Position numbers and translations under genes: made by a program. DNA of 64,000 nt from Flavobacteriaceae bacterium (GTDB lineage: Bacteria; Bacteroidota; Bacteroidia; Flavobacteriales; Flavobacteriaceae): the NCBI GenBank assembly GCA_028284745.1, contig JANQRC010000068.1:62001-126000 (forward strand), written 5' to 3'. Position 1 is the stretch's first letter; each line of letters begins with the position of its first letter. Below the pieces are notes generated by a model. That model made no database searches. It was not told the origin of the DNA and saw only the letters and a program-made list of their open reading frames with translations. Positions 7,767-16,265 of this stretch are shown piece after piece.

Positions 7767-10184
7767 TTATGGTGAGACCTTTTCTTCTTGTTGCGAGACC
7801 TCCTCCTCTTGGTCTTCAGGAATGATATCAAAAGCAGGCTCTTTAAGCACATTCTTGTTGGCAATGTTACGCTCTAAGGACAGTAAGAGCGATGGCAACA
7901 ACAATAGGTTGGAAAGCATGGCAAACAACAAGGTGGCCGATACAAGCCCTCCTAAAGCTACCGTGCCGCCGAAGCTAGAGATCATAAAGACCGAAAAGCC
8001 AAAGAACAGCACTATAGAGGTGTAAAACATGCTTATGCCGGTCTCACGCAAAGCAGCGTATACAGACTTTCGGATCTTCCAATGATTGGCCAGCAATTCT
8101 TGCCTGTACTTGGCCAAGAAGTGGATGGTGTCGTCAACAGAAATACCAAAGGCGACACTGAATACCAATATGGTAGATGGCTTTAGCGGGATACCAAGGA
8201 ATCCCATCATCCCAGCGGTGATAAGTAGTGGCAACAAGTTTGGGATCAATGATATGAGGATCATTCTTGCGGACCTGAACATGTATGCCATGAACAACGC
8301 GATCAGAAATATTGCCAAGGAAAGCGATATGACCAGGTTGTTCACAAGGTATTTGGTGCCTTTTGAAAAGACCAAGGCCTTGCCGGTCATAGAGACATTG
8401 TATCGGTCTTCGGGAAAAAGCTTGTTGATCTTGGCCTCTAGCCCTTCCTCTATGCGCTCCATGCGATCGGTGCCAACATCTTTCATGAAGGTTGTCATGC
8501 GGGCGATCTGTCCGGTCGAGTCCACAAAGCTCTTCAAGAGGTCTGCATCGCTAGAAGACTTTTTGGCGTACGAAAGGATGAAATTATTCTCTTGCGAGCT
8601 GGGTAATTGGTAGTACTTAGGTTTTCCGTTGTAGTATGCCTGTTTGGAATACTTCACTAGATTCACTATCGAGATCGGGTCAGAAAGTTCGGGAGTCTCT
8701 TGGATGAGCTCGCCTAACTCATCCATTCGCTTTAGGGTAGAAAGCCTCATCACGCCTTTGGGACGTTTGGTGTCGATCATGACCTCTACCGGCATGATGC
8801 CATTGAATTCTTCTTCAAAAAAGAGAATGTCATCAAAGAAGGCTGCTTTTTTGGGCATGTCCTCAATGAGGCTTCCTGAGATCTTTATCTGGTAGATCCC
8901 TATCATGCTAATGATCAGCAGGGTCACTGAAATACCATAGATGGCGATCTTGTGATGTCTTACCATACGTTCCATCCAGTCTACAAAACCACCGATCCAT
9001 CGCTTGTTAAGGTGTTTTAGGTGTTTGTACTTCGGCAGTGCCATGAAGCTGTATATGACCGGAATGATCAATAGTGAAAGTAGGAAGATGAACAGAATGT
9101 TGATCGAGGCAACCACACCAAACTCTTTCAATAACTTACTGTTGGTCAGGATAAAGGTGGCAAAGCCAGAAGCCGTTGTTACGTTGGTCATCAAGGTTGC
9201 ATTGCCCACCTTGGAGATCACTCGCTGCAGTGAAAGTGCCTGGTTGCCGTGCTTTTTAACCTCTTGTTGGTACTTGTTTATTAGGAAGATGCAATTTGGG
9301 ATCCCGATGACAATGATCAATGGCGGGATCAAAGCCGTCAAGACCGTGATCTCGTACTTCAGGAATCCTAGGGTGCCAAAAGCCCACATGACCCCAATGG
9401 TTACGACACAGATAGAAATAAAGGTGGCCCGAAACGAACGGAAGAAAAAGAAGAAGATCAACGAAGTGACAAGCAATGCAGCCCCAATGAACTTGCCGAT
9501 CTCGTCAATGATATTCTGGGAGTTGAGTGTGCGAACATAGGGCATGCCCGACACACGAACATCCAGCCCTTCTTCTGCTTCAAACTCTTCTACAGCTGGG
9601 ATGAATTCATCAAAGATAAAATCTTTCCGAACAGCGGTGTTCACGATCTCCTTGTCCAGGTAAACGGCTGTGCGGATCGTTTGTGTTTCTTTGTTGAAGA
9701 GCAAACTTTCGAAGAAAGGCAGTTTCTCGAACAGCTCTTCCTTTATTTGCGAGACTTCTTGTTGGGTCTCCAAAGGAGCATCGATCAGTGGCTCTAACGT
9801 GAATTGCTTTGCCTGTTTGTCTTTTGTGAGCTTTTGAAGGTTTTCTAGGGAGACCACTACATCAACTTCTGGAAAGGCATTGAAGCGTTTGCTGAGCTTG
9901 TTCCATGCATTCAATTTTTCGGGAGTGAAAAGGGTACTGTCCTTTACGGCCAATACGATCAGGTTTCCTTCCTCACCAAAAACATCAAGAAACTCGTTGT
10001 AAGCAATGTTCACTTCGTGGTCGTCGGGTAGGAGGTTGGCTTCAGTATAGGTGAATCGCATGTGTTGCCATTGATTCACCATCAAAGCTGTGATAGCCGC
10101 CAAGATCAGTAGGATAAGAATCCTGTTCCTAAGAATGATGCGGGCAACCGTTGCCCAGAATTTGGTATTTATCCAGCTTTTCAT
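7767..10184 (-). CDS. RND/MMPL-family membrane transporter
   Basis: An 805-residue inner-membrane protein of the RND superfamily (MMPL / HAE3-like branch). The layout is a duplicated unit: one N-terminal TM helix (about 16-40), a large extracytoplasmic domain, five TM helices beginning near FIGAALLVTSLIFFFFF, then the same pattern again with a second domain and a second helix bundle (MILISLIPNLLPLLITAG, GISVDDTIHFLAKY). The acidic pair in GISVDDT lies in the second helix bundle where the proton-relay residues of RND pumps usually lie. There is no membrane-fusion or TolC partner next to it, which suits the HAE3/MMPL type that exports lipids or hopanoid-like molecules, but the substrate is unknown here. 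A TACCTTTG box at 10201-10208 lies 17 bp upstream of the start. Confidence 0.85.
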   Translation of the reverse strand: MKSWINTKFWATVARIILRNRILILLILAAITALMVNQWQHMRFTYTEANLLPDDHEVNIAYNEFLDVFGEEGNLIVLAVKDSTLFTPEKLNAWNKLSKRFNAFPEVDVVVSLENLQKLTKDKQAKQFTLEPLIDAPLETQQEVSQIKEELFEKLPFFESLLFNKETQTIRTAVYLDKEIVNTAVRKDFIFDEFIPAVEEFEAEEGLDVRVSGMPYVRTLNSQNIIDEIGKFIGAALLVTSLIFFFFFRSFRATFISICVVTIGVMWAFGTLGFLKYEITVLTALIPPLIIVIGIPNCIFLINKYQQEVKKHGNQALSLQRVISKVGNATLMTNVTTASGFATFILTNSKLLKEFGVVASINILFIFLLSLLIIPVIYSFMALPKYKHLKHLNKRWIGGFVDWMERMVRHHKIAIYGISVTLLIISMIGIYQIKISGSLIEDMPKKAAFFDDILFFEEEFNGIMPVEVMIDTKRPKGVMRLSTLKRMDELGELIQETPELSDPISIVNLVKYSKQAYYNGKPKYYQLPSSQENNFILSYAKKSSSDADLLKSFVDSTGQIARMTTFMKDVGTDRMERIEEGLEAKINKLFPEDRYNVSMTGKALVFSKGTKYLVNNLVISLSLAIFLIALFMAYMFRSARMILISLIPNLLPLLITAGMMGFLGIPLKPSTILVFSVAFGISVDDTIHFLAKYRQELLANHWKIRKSVYAALRETGISMFYTSIVLFFGFSVFMISSFGGTVALGGLVSATLLFAMLSNLLLLPSLLLSLERNIANKNVLKEPAFDIIPEDQEEEVSQQEEKVSP

Positions 10185-10200
10185 CTAATTTTTGCTCCTG

Positions 10201-10208
10201 CAAAGGTA
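10201..10208 (-). promoter_or_regulatory. Candidate -7 box for the RND gene
   Basis: Minus-strand TACCTTTG matches TAnnTTTG and ends 16 bp before the ATG of the exporter. No clear -33 element was found. Confidence 0.35.
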
Positions 10209-10242
10209 GAAAAATGCCCTAAGCTATTCGATCAGGAAGTCT

Positions 10243-11541
10243 TTAAATTCCAAGGTTGTAATAATAGGTGAACTTGAATGAGATGTTATCTGAGGGATCC
10301 TCTAGCTGATAGGGCCCATATCGGTACATGAAGCTTAGCCCAAAGCCCTGTAGAAAACGACTCGAGAAGGTGTCTTGGAACATCCTGTTGAGTTCTAGGC
10401 CAGATTCGTAATAACCTTCCTCTAAGGTAGAGAACGGTAGTCCGTCATGCCGCGCTACATCATTGGTATTGCCAATGGCAAAACGACTCACCAATGATAT
10501 ATTTGGCGCCAGGCCGTTGAATATTTTGGTTCTTTTAAAAGTATGTCTTGCCTGTAACGAGGCAAACCTGTCAGAGAAGAACTCATTGAAGAACATGGTC
10601 TCAAAGCCATTTCGGCCGGCCACTGAGAAACGCTTCCAGAAGTCATCATTGTCAGGATCGTTAGGCGATAGGTGATACAACTGCTGCAGCGGGAGGTCAC
10701 CGGTGGCCAACCCAAAGTTCAATAACAACTCTGTAATTGATCTTTGCCTGTTTAGATGGTGAACCACTCTGCCTTCAAGCTTGTGATAATCTAGATCACC
10801 AGCAAAGCGATCATCATATCCTTTGGTATATTGAAGAGTGAAATTTGGGAACCTGCTTTTGAATAGTGCTTGGCCCTCTTTTCCATCAGAAAAGGACCCG
10901 AAAGGAAACCATTGGGCAGATACGGATGCTTCCACCAGGTCATACGAGGAGATTCGCTCGTCTTCTAAAGCATAGGTGTATTGGTAGGTAGGTGCGATGG
11001 CTGCTTTGCTCACCCTCAGATTTGCCTGAAGCTTTGATGAGAGGTCGTGTGACAGGGAAACACTGTAACGCTCTTCCCAATGGAAGGTGATCATGTTTAT
11101 AAGCCTTGGCTCGAAGAATTGGAACTGCCTACTGTCTGATAAGAATTCATAAGAACCTGTTTCGATCAAATTCCTGCTATAGCTTAGTCCAAGCCAGGTA
11201 TTGGTGTCTTTGTTCAACCTGGCATATCCGCCGCCGCCGTACTTGAAACGCTTGTCCTTGATGCCATACTGCACAAAACCGTCTAATTGGTAACGGTCAG
11301 AGAATGCATTATTGGTAATAGCGCCCATACCGAATTTAAAACCTTCGAAATTGTTGTATTTCATCAAGCGCTTCAGGTCCAGGTCTATGGGACCAATGGT
11401 TAAATACCCTGATTCAAGATCGATAAGCTTTTTGTCGGCTTTCGATGTGGTGGTTGAATCACTTTCTTTGTTGGTAGGTGATTTCTGCGCTTGGGCCAAC
11501 TGCGCAAACATCAAGCATAGACAAAGAAGAGCTCTTTTCAA
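10243..11541 (-). CDS. DUF5686-type outer-membrane barrel
   Basis: 432 residues with a signal peptide (KRALLCLCLMFAQLAQAQ) and a C-terminal outer-membrane barrel. The repeated strand pattern, the YNNFEGFKFGMG entry strand and the end SFKFTYYYNLGI resemble the barrel half of DUF5686 proteins, which usually also have an N-terminal carboxypeptidase-like beta domain. That domain is missing here, leaving a barrel-only form. The start is TTG at 11541; an in-frame stop (TAA) lies shortly upstream and no ATG fits. A minus-strand TACTTTCG box at 11562-11569 precedes it by 20 bp. Role unknown; perhaps an outer-membrane channel or assembly factor. Confidence 0.65.
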   Translation of the reverse strand: MKRALLCLCLMFAQLAQAQKSPTNKESDSTTTSKADKKLIDLESGYLTIGPIDLDLKRLMKYNNFEGFKFGMGAITNNAFSDRYQLDGFVQYGIKDKRFKYGGGGYARLNKDTNTWLGLSYSRNLIETGSYEFLSDSRQFQFFEPRLINMITFHWEERYSVSLSHDLSSKLQANLRVSKAAIAPTYQYTYALEDERISSYDLVEASVSAQWFPFGSFSDGKEGQALFKSRFPNFTLQYTKGYDDRFAGDLDYHKLEGRVVHHLNRQRSITELLLNFGLATGDLPLQQLYHLSPNDPDNDDFWKRFSVAGRNGFETMFFNEFFSDRFASLQARHTFKRTKIFNGLAPNISLVSRFAIGNTNDVARHDGLPFSTLEEGYYESGLELNRMFQDTFSSRFLQGFGLSFMYRYGPYQLEDPSDNISFKFTYYYNLGI

Positions 11542-11584
11542 GGAAATGGTTTATGATGTAACGAAAGTATCGAATTTTTGGTAC

Positions 11585-11610
11585 AAAAAAAGCGACCACG
11601 AGAGGCCGCT
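11585..11610 (-). terminator. Terminator of frr
   Basis: On the minus strand the arms AGCGGCC and GGTCGCT (one G-T wobble) form a 7-bp stem with a 6-nt loop, followed by a run of seven Ts. It lies 25 bp after the frr stop codon. Confidence 0.75.
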
Positions 11611-11635
11611 TCCATGTTTTATGGAAAGTTTAACG

Positions 11636-12190
11636 CTAAACCGTCATGATCTCTTTTTCCTTCACGCCATAGATCTGGTCTACCTTTTTTATGTACGTGT
11701 CGGTGAGCTCTTGTACATCGATCTCGGCATTTTTATGCACATCTTCTGAGGTATCAACCTTTTTGGCATCGTTGTTTGCCTCTTTGCGCGCGTTGCGAAT
11801 GCTCACTTTGGCATTTTCTGCCTCTGCCTTTGCTTGTTTGGCAAGTTCACGTCTGCGCTCTTCGGTCAATGGTGGCACATTGATGATGATACTCTCGCCA
11901 TTGTTCATAGGGTTAAAGCCCAAATTGGCCACCATGATGGCCTTCTCGATCTCTTGCAACATACTTTTTTCCCACGGTTGAATAGCGATGGTCATCGCAT
12001 CGGGCGTGCCCACGTTTGCCACTTGGTTCAATGGGGTTTGCGAGCCATAGTAATCTACCATGACATTGCTTACCATCGAAGGGCTTGCCTTGCCCGCGCG
12101 AATTTTGAGCAGATCTCGTTCAAGGTGCGAGATAGCGTTGTCCATCGCTTCTTTGGCAGTGTCTAGTATAAATTGAATTTCTTCGTTCAT
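11636..12190 (-). CDS. frr: Ribosome recycling factor
   Basis: 184 residues, the usual length. RRF, together with EF-G, splits the post-termination ribosome. Signature stretches are LLKIRAGKASPSMV near the N-terminus (the long-helix domain), TPLNQVANVGTPDAMTIAI in the head domain, and LTEERRRELAKQAKAEAENAK in the return helix. It lies 225 bp downstream of pyrH, the usual partner in bacteria, but each gene appears to have its own promoter: a TATTTTTG box lies at 12210-12217. Confidence 0.96.
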   Translation of the reverse strand: MNEEIQFILDTAKEAMDNAISHLERDLLKIRAGKASPSMVSNVMVDYYGSQTPLNQVANVGTPDAMTIAIQPWEKSMLQEIEKAIMVANLGFNPMNNGESIIINVPPLTEERRRELAKQAKAEAENAKVSIRNARKEANNDAKKVDTSEDVHKNAEIDVQELTDTYIKKVDQIYGVKEKEIMTV

Positions 12191-12209
12191 TTGGGTATTC
12201 GTTTGAATT

Positions 12210-12240
12210 CAAAAATAGCCTAACAAAAATAAAGCCACAA
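12210..12240 (-). promoter_or_regulatory. Candidate promoter of frr
   Basis: Minus strand: TTG at 12238-12240, a 20-bp spacer, then TATTTTTG at 12210-12217, which fits the Bacteroidota consensus. The box lies 20 bp before the frr ATG. Confidence 0.5.
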
Positions 12241-12415
12241 ATGTAGAGGCTGTTTTAAAACGTGTCAATTTTTCTCGATGCTTCTTTGTTACGCCTTTGC
12301 GGCGTTAGAAGTTTGCTCAAGTGAGCTCTATCGTTACTATCGTCAATGCTGCCTTGCAAGGAACAAAAATAAACTATAAAATTCATCATAAATTTCAAAA
12401 CGGCCTCTTGAGTCT

Positions 12416-13123
12416 CTACAAATTCACCTTGGTGCCGATCTTCTCGCCAGTGACCACTTTCATGAGATTGCTCTTTTTGTTCATGTCGAAGACAATGATC
12501 GGCAGTTCGTTCTCTTGGCTTAAGGTGAAGGCTGTAGTGTCCATGACCTTTAGCCCTTTGTTTAGTACTTCTTTGAACGAGATATCATCGAACTTGATAG
12601 CCGTTTTGTCCTTTTCTGGGTCGGCGGTGTAGATACCGTCTACGCGTGTGCCTTTGAGGATCACATCGGCATTGATCTCTATAGCGCGAAGCACTGCAGC
12701 AGAATCCGTAGTGAAGTAGGGATTGCCAGTACCACCACCGAAGATCACCACACGGCCTTTTTCAAGGTGACGAATGGCGCGACGCCGGATAAAAGGCTCG
12801 GCCACATCCTTGATCTCTAAAGCAGTTTGCAAGCGTGTATACACACCGGCATCCTCCAAAGCACTTTGTAGCGCCAATCCATTGATCACGGTGGCCAACA
12901 TGCCCATATGGTCGCCTTGTACACGGTCCATGCCATTGCTGGCGCCCGCTACACCACGGAAGATGTTGCCGCCACCGATAACGATGGCGACCTCAATGCC
13001 TTTTTCTACCACGGCTTTGATCTCTTGGGCGTACTCGGCCAAGCGTCTGGGGTCGATGCCATATTGGCGCTCGCCCATCAAGGCCTCGCCGCTCAATTTT
13101 AGTAAGATTCGTTTGTATTGCAT
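12416..13123 (-). CDS. pyrH: UMP kinase
   Basis: Hexameric amino-acid-kinase-fold enzyme that phosphorylates UMP to UDP in pyrimidine nucleotide synthesis. I set the start at the ATG at 13123 ([17 protein letters not shown], 235 residues), since homologues begin here; a longer frame would run through the terminator and promoter. Motifs: [19 protein letters not shown], the [18 protein letters not shown] nucleotide site, and [17 protein letters not shown] good TTTC-N19-TACTTTTG promoter lies 23 bp upstream, and the terminator at 13201-13234 separates it from tsf. Confidence 0.96.
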   Translation of the reverse strand: MQYKRILLKLSGEALMGERQYGIDPRRLAEYAQEIKAVVEKGIEVAIVIGGGNIFRGVAGASNGMDRVQGDHMGMLATVINGLALQSALEDAGVYTRLQTALEIKDVAEPFIRRRAIRHLEKGRVVIFGGGTGNPYFTTDSAAVLRAIEINADVILKGTRVDGIYTADPEKDKTAIKFDDISFKEVLNKGLKVMDTTAFTLSQENELPIIVFDMNKKSNLMKVVTGEKIGTKVNL

Positions 13124-13145
13124 TCGTTTCTGGAAGAAGGTTGTG

Positions 13146-13176
13146 CAAAAGTACATGATTTTTTTAAGCCATGAAA
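13146..13176 (-). promoter_or_regulatory. Promoter of pyrH
   Basis: Minus strand: TTTC (13173-13176), a 19-bp spacer and TACTTTTG (13146-13153). This is one mismatch from TTTG-N19-TAnnTTTG, and it is placed 22 bp before the chosen pyrH ATG. Confidence 0.6.
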
Positions 13177-13200
13177 TTTGTGCTAAAGATGGGAAAACAA

Positions 13201-13234
13201 AAAAACCGCCTCTCATCTGTGAGAGGCGGTTTTT
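13201..13234. terminator. Bidirectional terminator after tsf
   Basis: A 15-bp perfect stem (arms 13201-13215 and 13220-13234, core CCGCCTCTCA) with a TCTG loop and A/T runs on both sides. On the minus strand it ends the rplM-rpsI-rpsB-tsf transcript. Confidence 0.85.
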
Positions 13235-13242
13235 TTATTGAT

Positions 13243-13268
13243 GAGATTCCTGCCTTCGCAGTAATGAC
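13243..13268. repeat. REP-like palindromic unit
   Basis: The core ATTCCTGC-CTTC-GCAGTAAT forms a short hairpin with one mismatch and is followed by GAC. The wording is close to the well-known dispersed ATTCCTGCCTTCGCAGGAAT type of repeat seen in many bacterial genomes. Only one copy is in this window, so its repetitive nature is inferred. Confidence 0.45.
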
Positions 13269-13276
13269 ATAAAGAT

Positions 13277-14101
13277 CTATCCTAGTGCTACACGCTCAAA
13301 AGCAGTGACAGCCAGGTCGCCACCAAAAGACTTCACATGGTCAGCTACGCTGATCTTGCTGTCTTTGATAAAGGCTTGGTTTACCAAAGTGTTGTCTTTG
13401 AAGAAACGCTTTAGTTTTCCTTTGGCAATGTTATCGAGCATAGCTTCAGGCTTGCCTTCTTGACGCAATTGGTCTTTGGCGATCTCGATCTCTTTTTCAA
13501 CGGTAGCTGCATCAACACCTTCTTCATTCAAAGCGATAGGCGCCATGGCAGCAGCTTGCATAGCCACATCTTTAGCAGCAACCGCTGCGTCTTCTACGTT
13601 GGCAGAAAGGCCTACCAATGTAGCGATCTTGTTGCCTGCATGGATGTACGACCCTACGAAAGGAGCCTGTAGCGTTTTAAAGCTTCCGATCTCGATCTTC
13701 TCACCAATCACACCTGTTTGCTCAGTTAGCTTGTCTTGTACGGATACACCGTTGTAATCTGCTGCTAAAAACTCGTCTTTGCTAGCATAGTTCAATGCTA
13801 GGCCGGCAAGGTCTTTCGCCAAGTTTACAAAGCTTTCATTCTTAGCGACAAAGTCGGTCTCACAGTTTAGTGAGATGATGGCACCTTTGGTAGAGTCGCC
13901 ATTTACTTTGGCAATGACAGCACCTTCAGAGGATTCTCTGTCAGCACGCTTGGCAGCTACTTTTTGTCCTTTCTTGCGAAGGATCTCGATTGCCTTGTCA
14001 AAATCACCTTCAGCTTCAACAAGTGCCTTTTTGCAGTCCATCATTCCGGCACCGGTGGCTTTTCTTAGTTTATTTACTTCTGCAGCGGTAATCTTTACCA
14101 T
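13277..14101 (-). CDS. tsf: Elongation factor Ts
   Basis: 274 residues. EF-Ts exchanges GDP for GTP on EF-Tu. The N-terminal UBA-like domain (VNKLRKATGAGMMDCKKAL) and the signature LNCETDFVAKNESF are plain, followed by the two-part core domain, which is of normal length for Bacteroidota. It follows rpsB by 102 bp on the same strand and precedes a strong terminator, so it should be the last gene of the ribosomal transcript. Confidence 0.97.
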   Translation of the reverse strand: MVKITAAEVNKLRKATGAGMMDCKKALVEAEGDFDKAIEILRKKGQKVAAKRADRESSEGAVIAKVNGDSTKGAIISLNCETDFVAKNESFVNLAKDLAGLALNYASKDEFLAADYNGVSVQDKLTEQTGVIGEKIEIGSFKTLQAPFVGSYIHAGNKIATLVGLSANVEDAAVAAKDVAMQAAAMAPIALNEEGVDAATVEKEIEIAKDQLRQEGKPEAMLDNIAKGKLKRFFKDNTLVNQAFIKDSKISVADHVKSFGGDLAVTAFERVALG

Positions 14102-14203
14102 TTCAGTATAATTATAAAGGTTAAAAAATGAAAGCCGTCAAACCGAAATTCAAAAGTACTTGAAACCCGACCTAACGACTTTATCAAATGATCATGAATG
14201 CGT

Positions 14204-15025
14204 TTATTCTTTGGTCGATGCTTCTTCTTCGGCAGCAGGTTGTTCGACCACTGCTTCTGTAGCTTGTGCAGGTGCAGCCTCTTCAGCAGGAGCTGGTGCA
14301 GGCTTTTCGGCTTCGGCTTTTTTAGCATCTTTGTCGGCCTTGCGCTCTGCAAGACCTTCTGCAACGGCGTCAGCCATATAGCCCAAAACCTTCTCGATAG
14401 ATTTTGAGGCGTCGTCATTAGACGGCACTACGAAATCAACTTGGCGCGGGTCTGAGTTGGTGTCTACCATTGCAAAGATCGGAATGTTTAATTTCTGTGC
14501 TTCTTTTACGGCAATGTGCTCACGCTTGATGTCTACTACGAACAATGCGCCAGGGAGGCGAGTCATGTCTGAGATGGACCCCAAGTTCTTTTCAAGCTTA
14601 GCTCTCAGGCGATCAACTTGCAGACGTTCTTTTTTAGAAAGCGTGTTGAAGGTCCCATCTTTCTTCATGCGATCGATAGCAGCCATTTTCTTCACGGCTT
14701 TACGGATCGTTACGAAGTTGGTCAACATTCCGCCAGGCCATCTTTCAGTGATGTATGGCATGTTCACGTTTCCTGCTTTGTCTGCAACAATGTCTTTTGC
14801 TTGCTTTTTGGTAGCAACGAATAGTATCTTTCTACCAGAGGCTGCGATCTTTTTTAGGGCAGCACCTGCCTCCTCGATCTTTGCAGCTGTTTTGTATAGG
14901 TTGATGATGTGAATCCCGTTGCGTTCCATATAGATGTATGGTGCCATGTTGGGATCCCACTTTCTCGTCAGGTGACCGAAGTGTACACCTGCGTCCAATA
15001 ATTCTTTTACTTCTACTTTTGCCAT
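14204..15025 (-). CDS. rpsB: 30S ribosomal protein S2
   Basis: 273 residues. The S2 signature is present: LLDAGVHFGHLTRKWDPNM at the N-terminus and FVVDIKREHIAVKEAQKLNI with IFAMVDTNSDPRQVDFVVP later. Beyond the usual core there is a C-terminal tail of about 40 residues made almost wholly of Ala, Glu, Pro and Lys, a disordered extension often seen in this phylum. The start MAKVEVKELLDAG is conserved. It is preceded by a 157-bp spacer after rpsI with two hairpins, so it may have its own leader. Confidence 0.97.
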   Translation of the reverse strand: MAKVEVKELLDAGVHFGHLTRKWDPNMAPYIYMERNGIHIINLYKTAAKIEEAGAALKKIAASGRKILFVATKKQAKDIVADKAGNVNMPYITERWPGGMLTNFVTIRKAVKKMAAIDRMKKDGTFNTLSKKERLQVDRLRAKLEKNLGSISDMTRLPGALFVVDIKREHIAVKEAQKLNIPIFAMVDTNSDPRQVDFVVPSNDDASKSIEKVLGYMADAVAEGLAERKADKDAKKAEAEKPAPAPAEEAAPAQATEAVVEQPAAEEEASTKE

Positions 15026-15111
15026 TTTGTAATTAGTTTACGTTCCGTTGATTAGCAATGAGCAAGTGGTCTGCGTTTTGCTTCGCCAAGCCCATTTAGA
15101 TGCTAAACTAA

Positions 15112-15172
15112 ATCCCGATTCTCGGGATAACGACAACAATTGTTTTTGTGAAGATGCTGAAACGAGTTCAGC
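15112..15172 (-). promoter_or_regulatory. Two hairpins in the rpsI-rpsB spacer
   Basis: One stem has arms ATCCCGA and TCGGGAT (15112-15128), the other GCTGAA and TTCAGC (15156-15172). They lie between the rpsI stop and the rpsB start on the transcribed strand. They could act as a weak terminator for rpsI or as an rpsB/S2 leader; sequence alone does not decide. Confidence 0.35.
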
Positions 15173-15182
15173 ACACTTCGTG

Positions 15183-15569
15183 TTAACGCTTAGAGAACTG
15201 GAATTTCTTACGTGCTTTCTTCTGACCGAATTTCTTACGCTCTACCATACGTGGGTCTCTGGTAAGAAGTCCTTCAGGCTTCAGCGTGGTCCTGTTCTCT
15301 GCATCTAGTTCGCACAAAGCTCTCGAGATCGCCAGGCGAACAGCTTCTGCCTGCCCGGTAACACCACCACCGTACACATTTACCTTCACATCAAAGTTGC
15401 TCTCTGTGCCAGTCAATAACATAGGTTGCTTTACTTTGTACTGAAGTGTGCCCGTAGTGAAGTATTCCTCAACAGGTTTCTTGTTGACCGTGATCTCTCC
15501 TTTTCCTTCGGAAAGGTAGATACGAGCAACGGCAGTCTTTCTACGACCGATCTTGTGAATTACCTCCAT
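15183..15569 (-). CDS. rpsI: 30S ribosomal protein S9
   Basis: 128 residues. Typical features are the start [19 protein letters not shown], the middle [19 protein letters not shown], and the Lys/Arg-rich tail ending [12 protein letters not shown] that reaches the tRNA in the P site. Its ATG overlaps the rplM TAA by one base (TAATG), so the two genes are translationally coupled. Confidence 0.97.
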   Translation of the reverse strand: MEVIHKIGRRKTAVARIYLSEGKGEITVNKKPVEEYFTTGTLQYKVKQPMLLTGTESNFDVKVNVYGGGVTGQAEAVRLAISRALCELDAENRTTLKPEGLLTRDPRMVERKKFGQKKARKKFQFSKR

Positions 15570-16024
15570 TACTTGAATTCGTTTAAGTTGATCACTCTTG
15601 GTTTTTGAGCCTCATGCTCGTGCTCGGTACCTGCATATACTTTCAGGTTGCGATAGATCTGCGCACCTAGCTTGTTCTTTGGCAACATTCCTTTTACCGC
15701 CTTTTCTACCAAACGAGTAGGTTCGATCTCGAACTCGTCTCTAGCAGTACGGATTCTTTGCCCGCCTGGATAGCCTGTGTAACGAATGTATTGTTTTTCG
15801 TCCCACTTCTTCCCAGAAAGATCGATCTTCTCGGCGTTTACAACGACCACGTTGTCACCACAATCGACATGCGGAGTAAAGTTAGGTTTGTGCTTGCCAC
15901 GAAGCAGCTTTGCTGCTCTGGATGCTAAGCGCCCAAGTGTTTGTCCTTCAGCATCGATCAAGACCCACTCTTTGTTTACAGTGGCCTTGTTGGCTGAAAT
16001 TGTCTTGTAGCTTAATGTGTCCAC
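15569..16024 (-). CDS. rplM: 50S ribosomal protein L13
   Basis: 151 residues when started at the GTG at 16024 ([16 protein letters not shown]), which is where homologues begin; the frame continues upstream but runs through a hairpin and the promoter, so a longer protein is unlikely. Signature stretches are [29 protein letters not shown] and [20 protein letters not shown]. First gene of the rplM-rpsI-rpsB-tsf cluster. The start codon is unusual for the window, and the leader carries an 8-bp hairpin that could regulate expression. Confidence 0.95.
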   Translation of the reverse strand: MDTLSYKTISANKATVNKEWVLIDAEGQTLGRLASRAAKLLRGKHKPNFTPHVDCGDNVVVVNAEKIDLSGKKWDEKQYIRYTGYPGGQRIRTARDEFEIEPTRLVEKAVKGMLPKNKLGAQIYRNLKVYAGTEHEHEAQKPRVINLNEFK

Positions 16025-16059
16025 ACTTTTACTATTAATAATTAAACATTCCGATCCCA

Positions 16060-16078
16060 TCCCAAAGACACTTTGGGA
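16060..16078 (-). promoter_or_regulatory. Hairpin in rplM leader
   Basis: Arms TCCCAAAG and CTTTGGGA pair perfectly around a 3-nt loop. It lies between the promoter and the GTG start, inside the predicted 5' leader of about 60 nt. Ribosomal leaders upstream of L13 are known in other bacteria; whether this is one is inference. Confidence 0.4.
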
Positions 16079-16087
16079 AATGGGGTG

Positions 16088-16118
16088 CAAATGTACGCTT
16101 TTCTATTTGAATTGCAAA
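16088..16118 (-). promoter_or_regulatory. Promoter of rplM operon
   Basis: Minus strand: TTTG (16115-16118), exactly 19 bp, then TACATTTG (16088-16095). This is a perfect match to the Bacteroidota consensus TTTG-N19-TAnnTTTG. Confidence 0.75.
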
Positions 16119-16265
16119 CCCTTAAAAACAAATACTTTTTAGGGTGAAAACCTTTGAAATTTAGGCAGGTGTGTTAAAGGTTGTTAATATTTTATTAAGA
16201 GTGAAAGGGAACTGTAACAGTCCCTATAATTTCATGTCATTACTGCATACAAACTAGCCAACACC

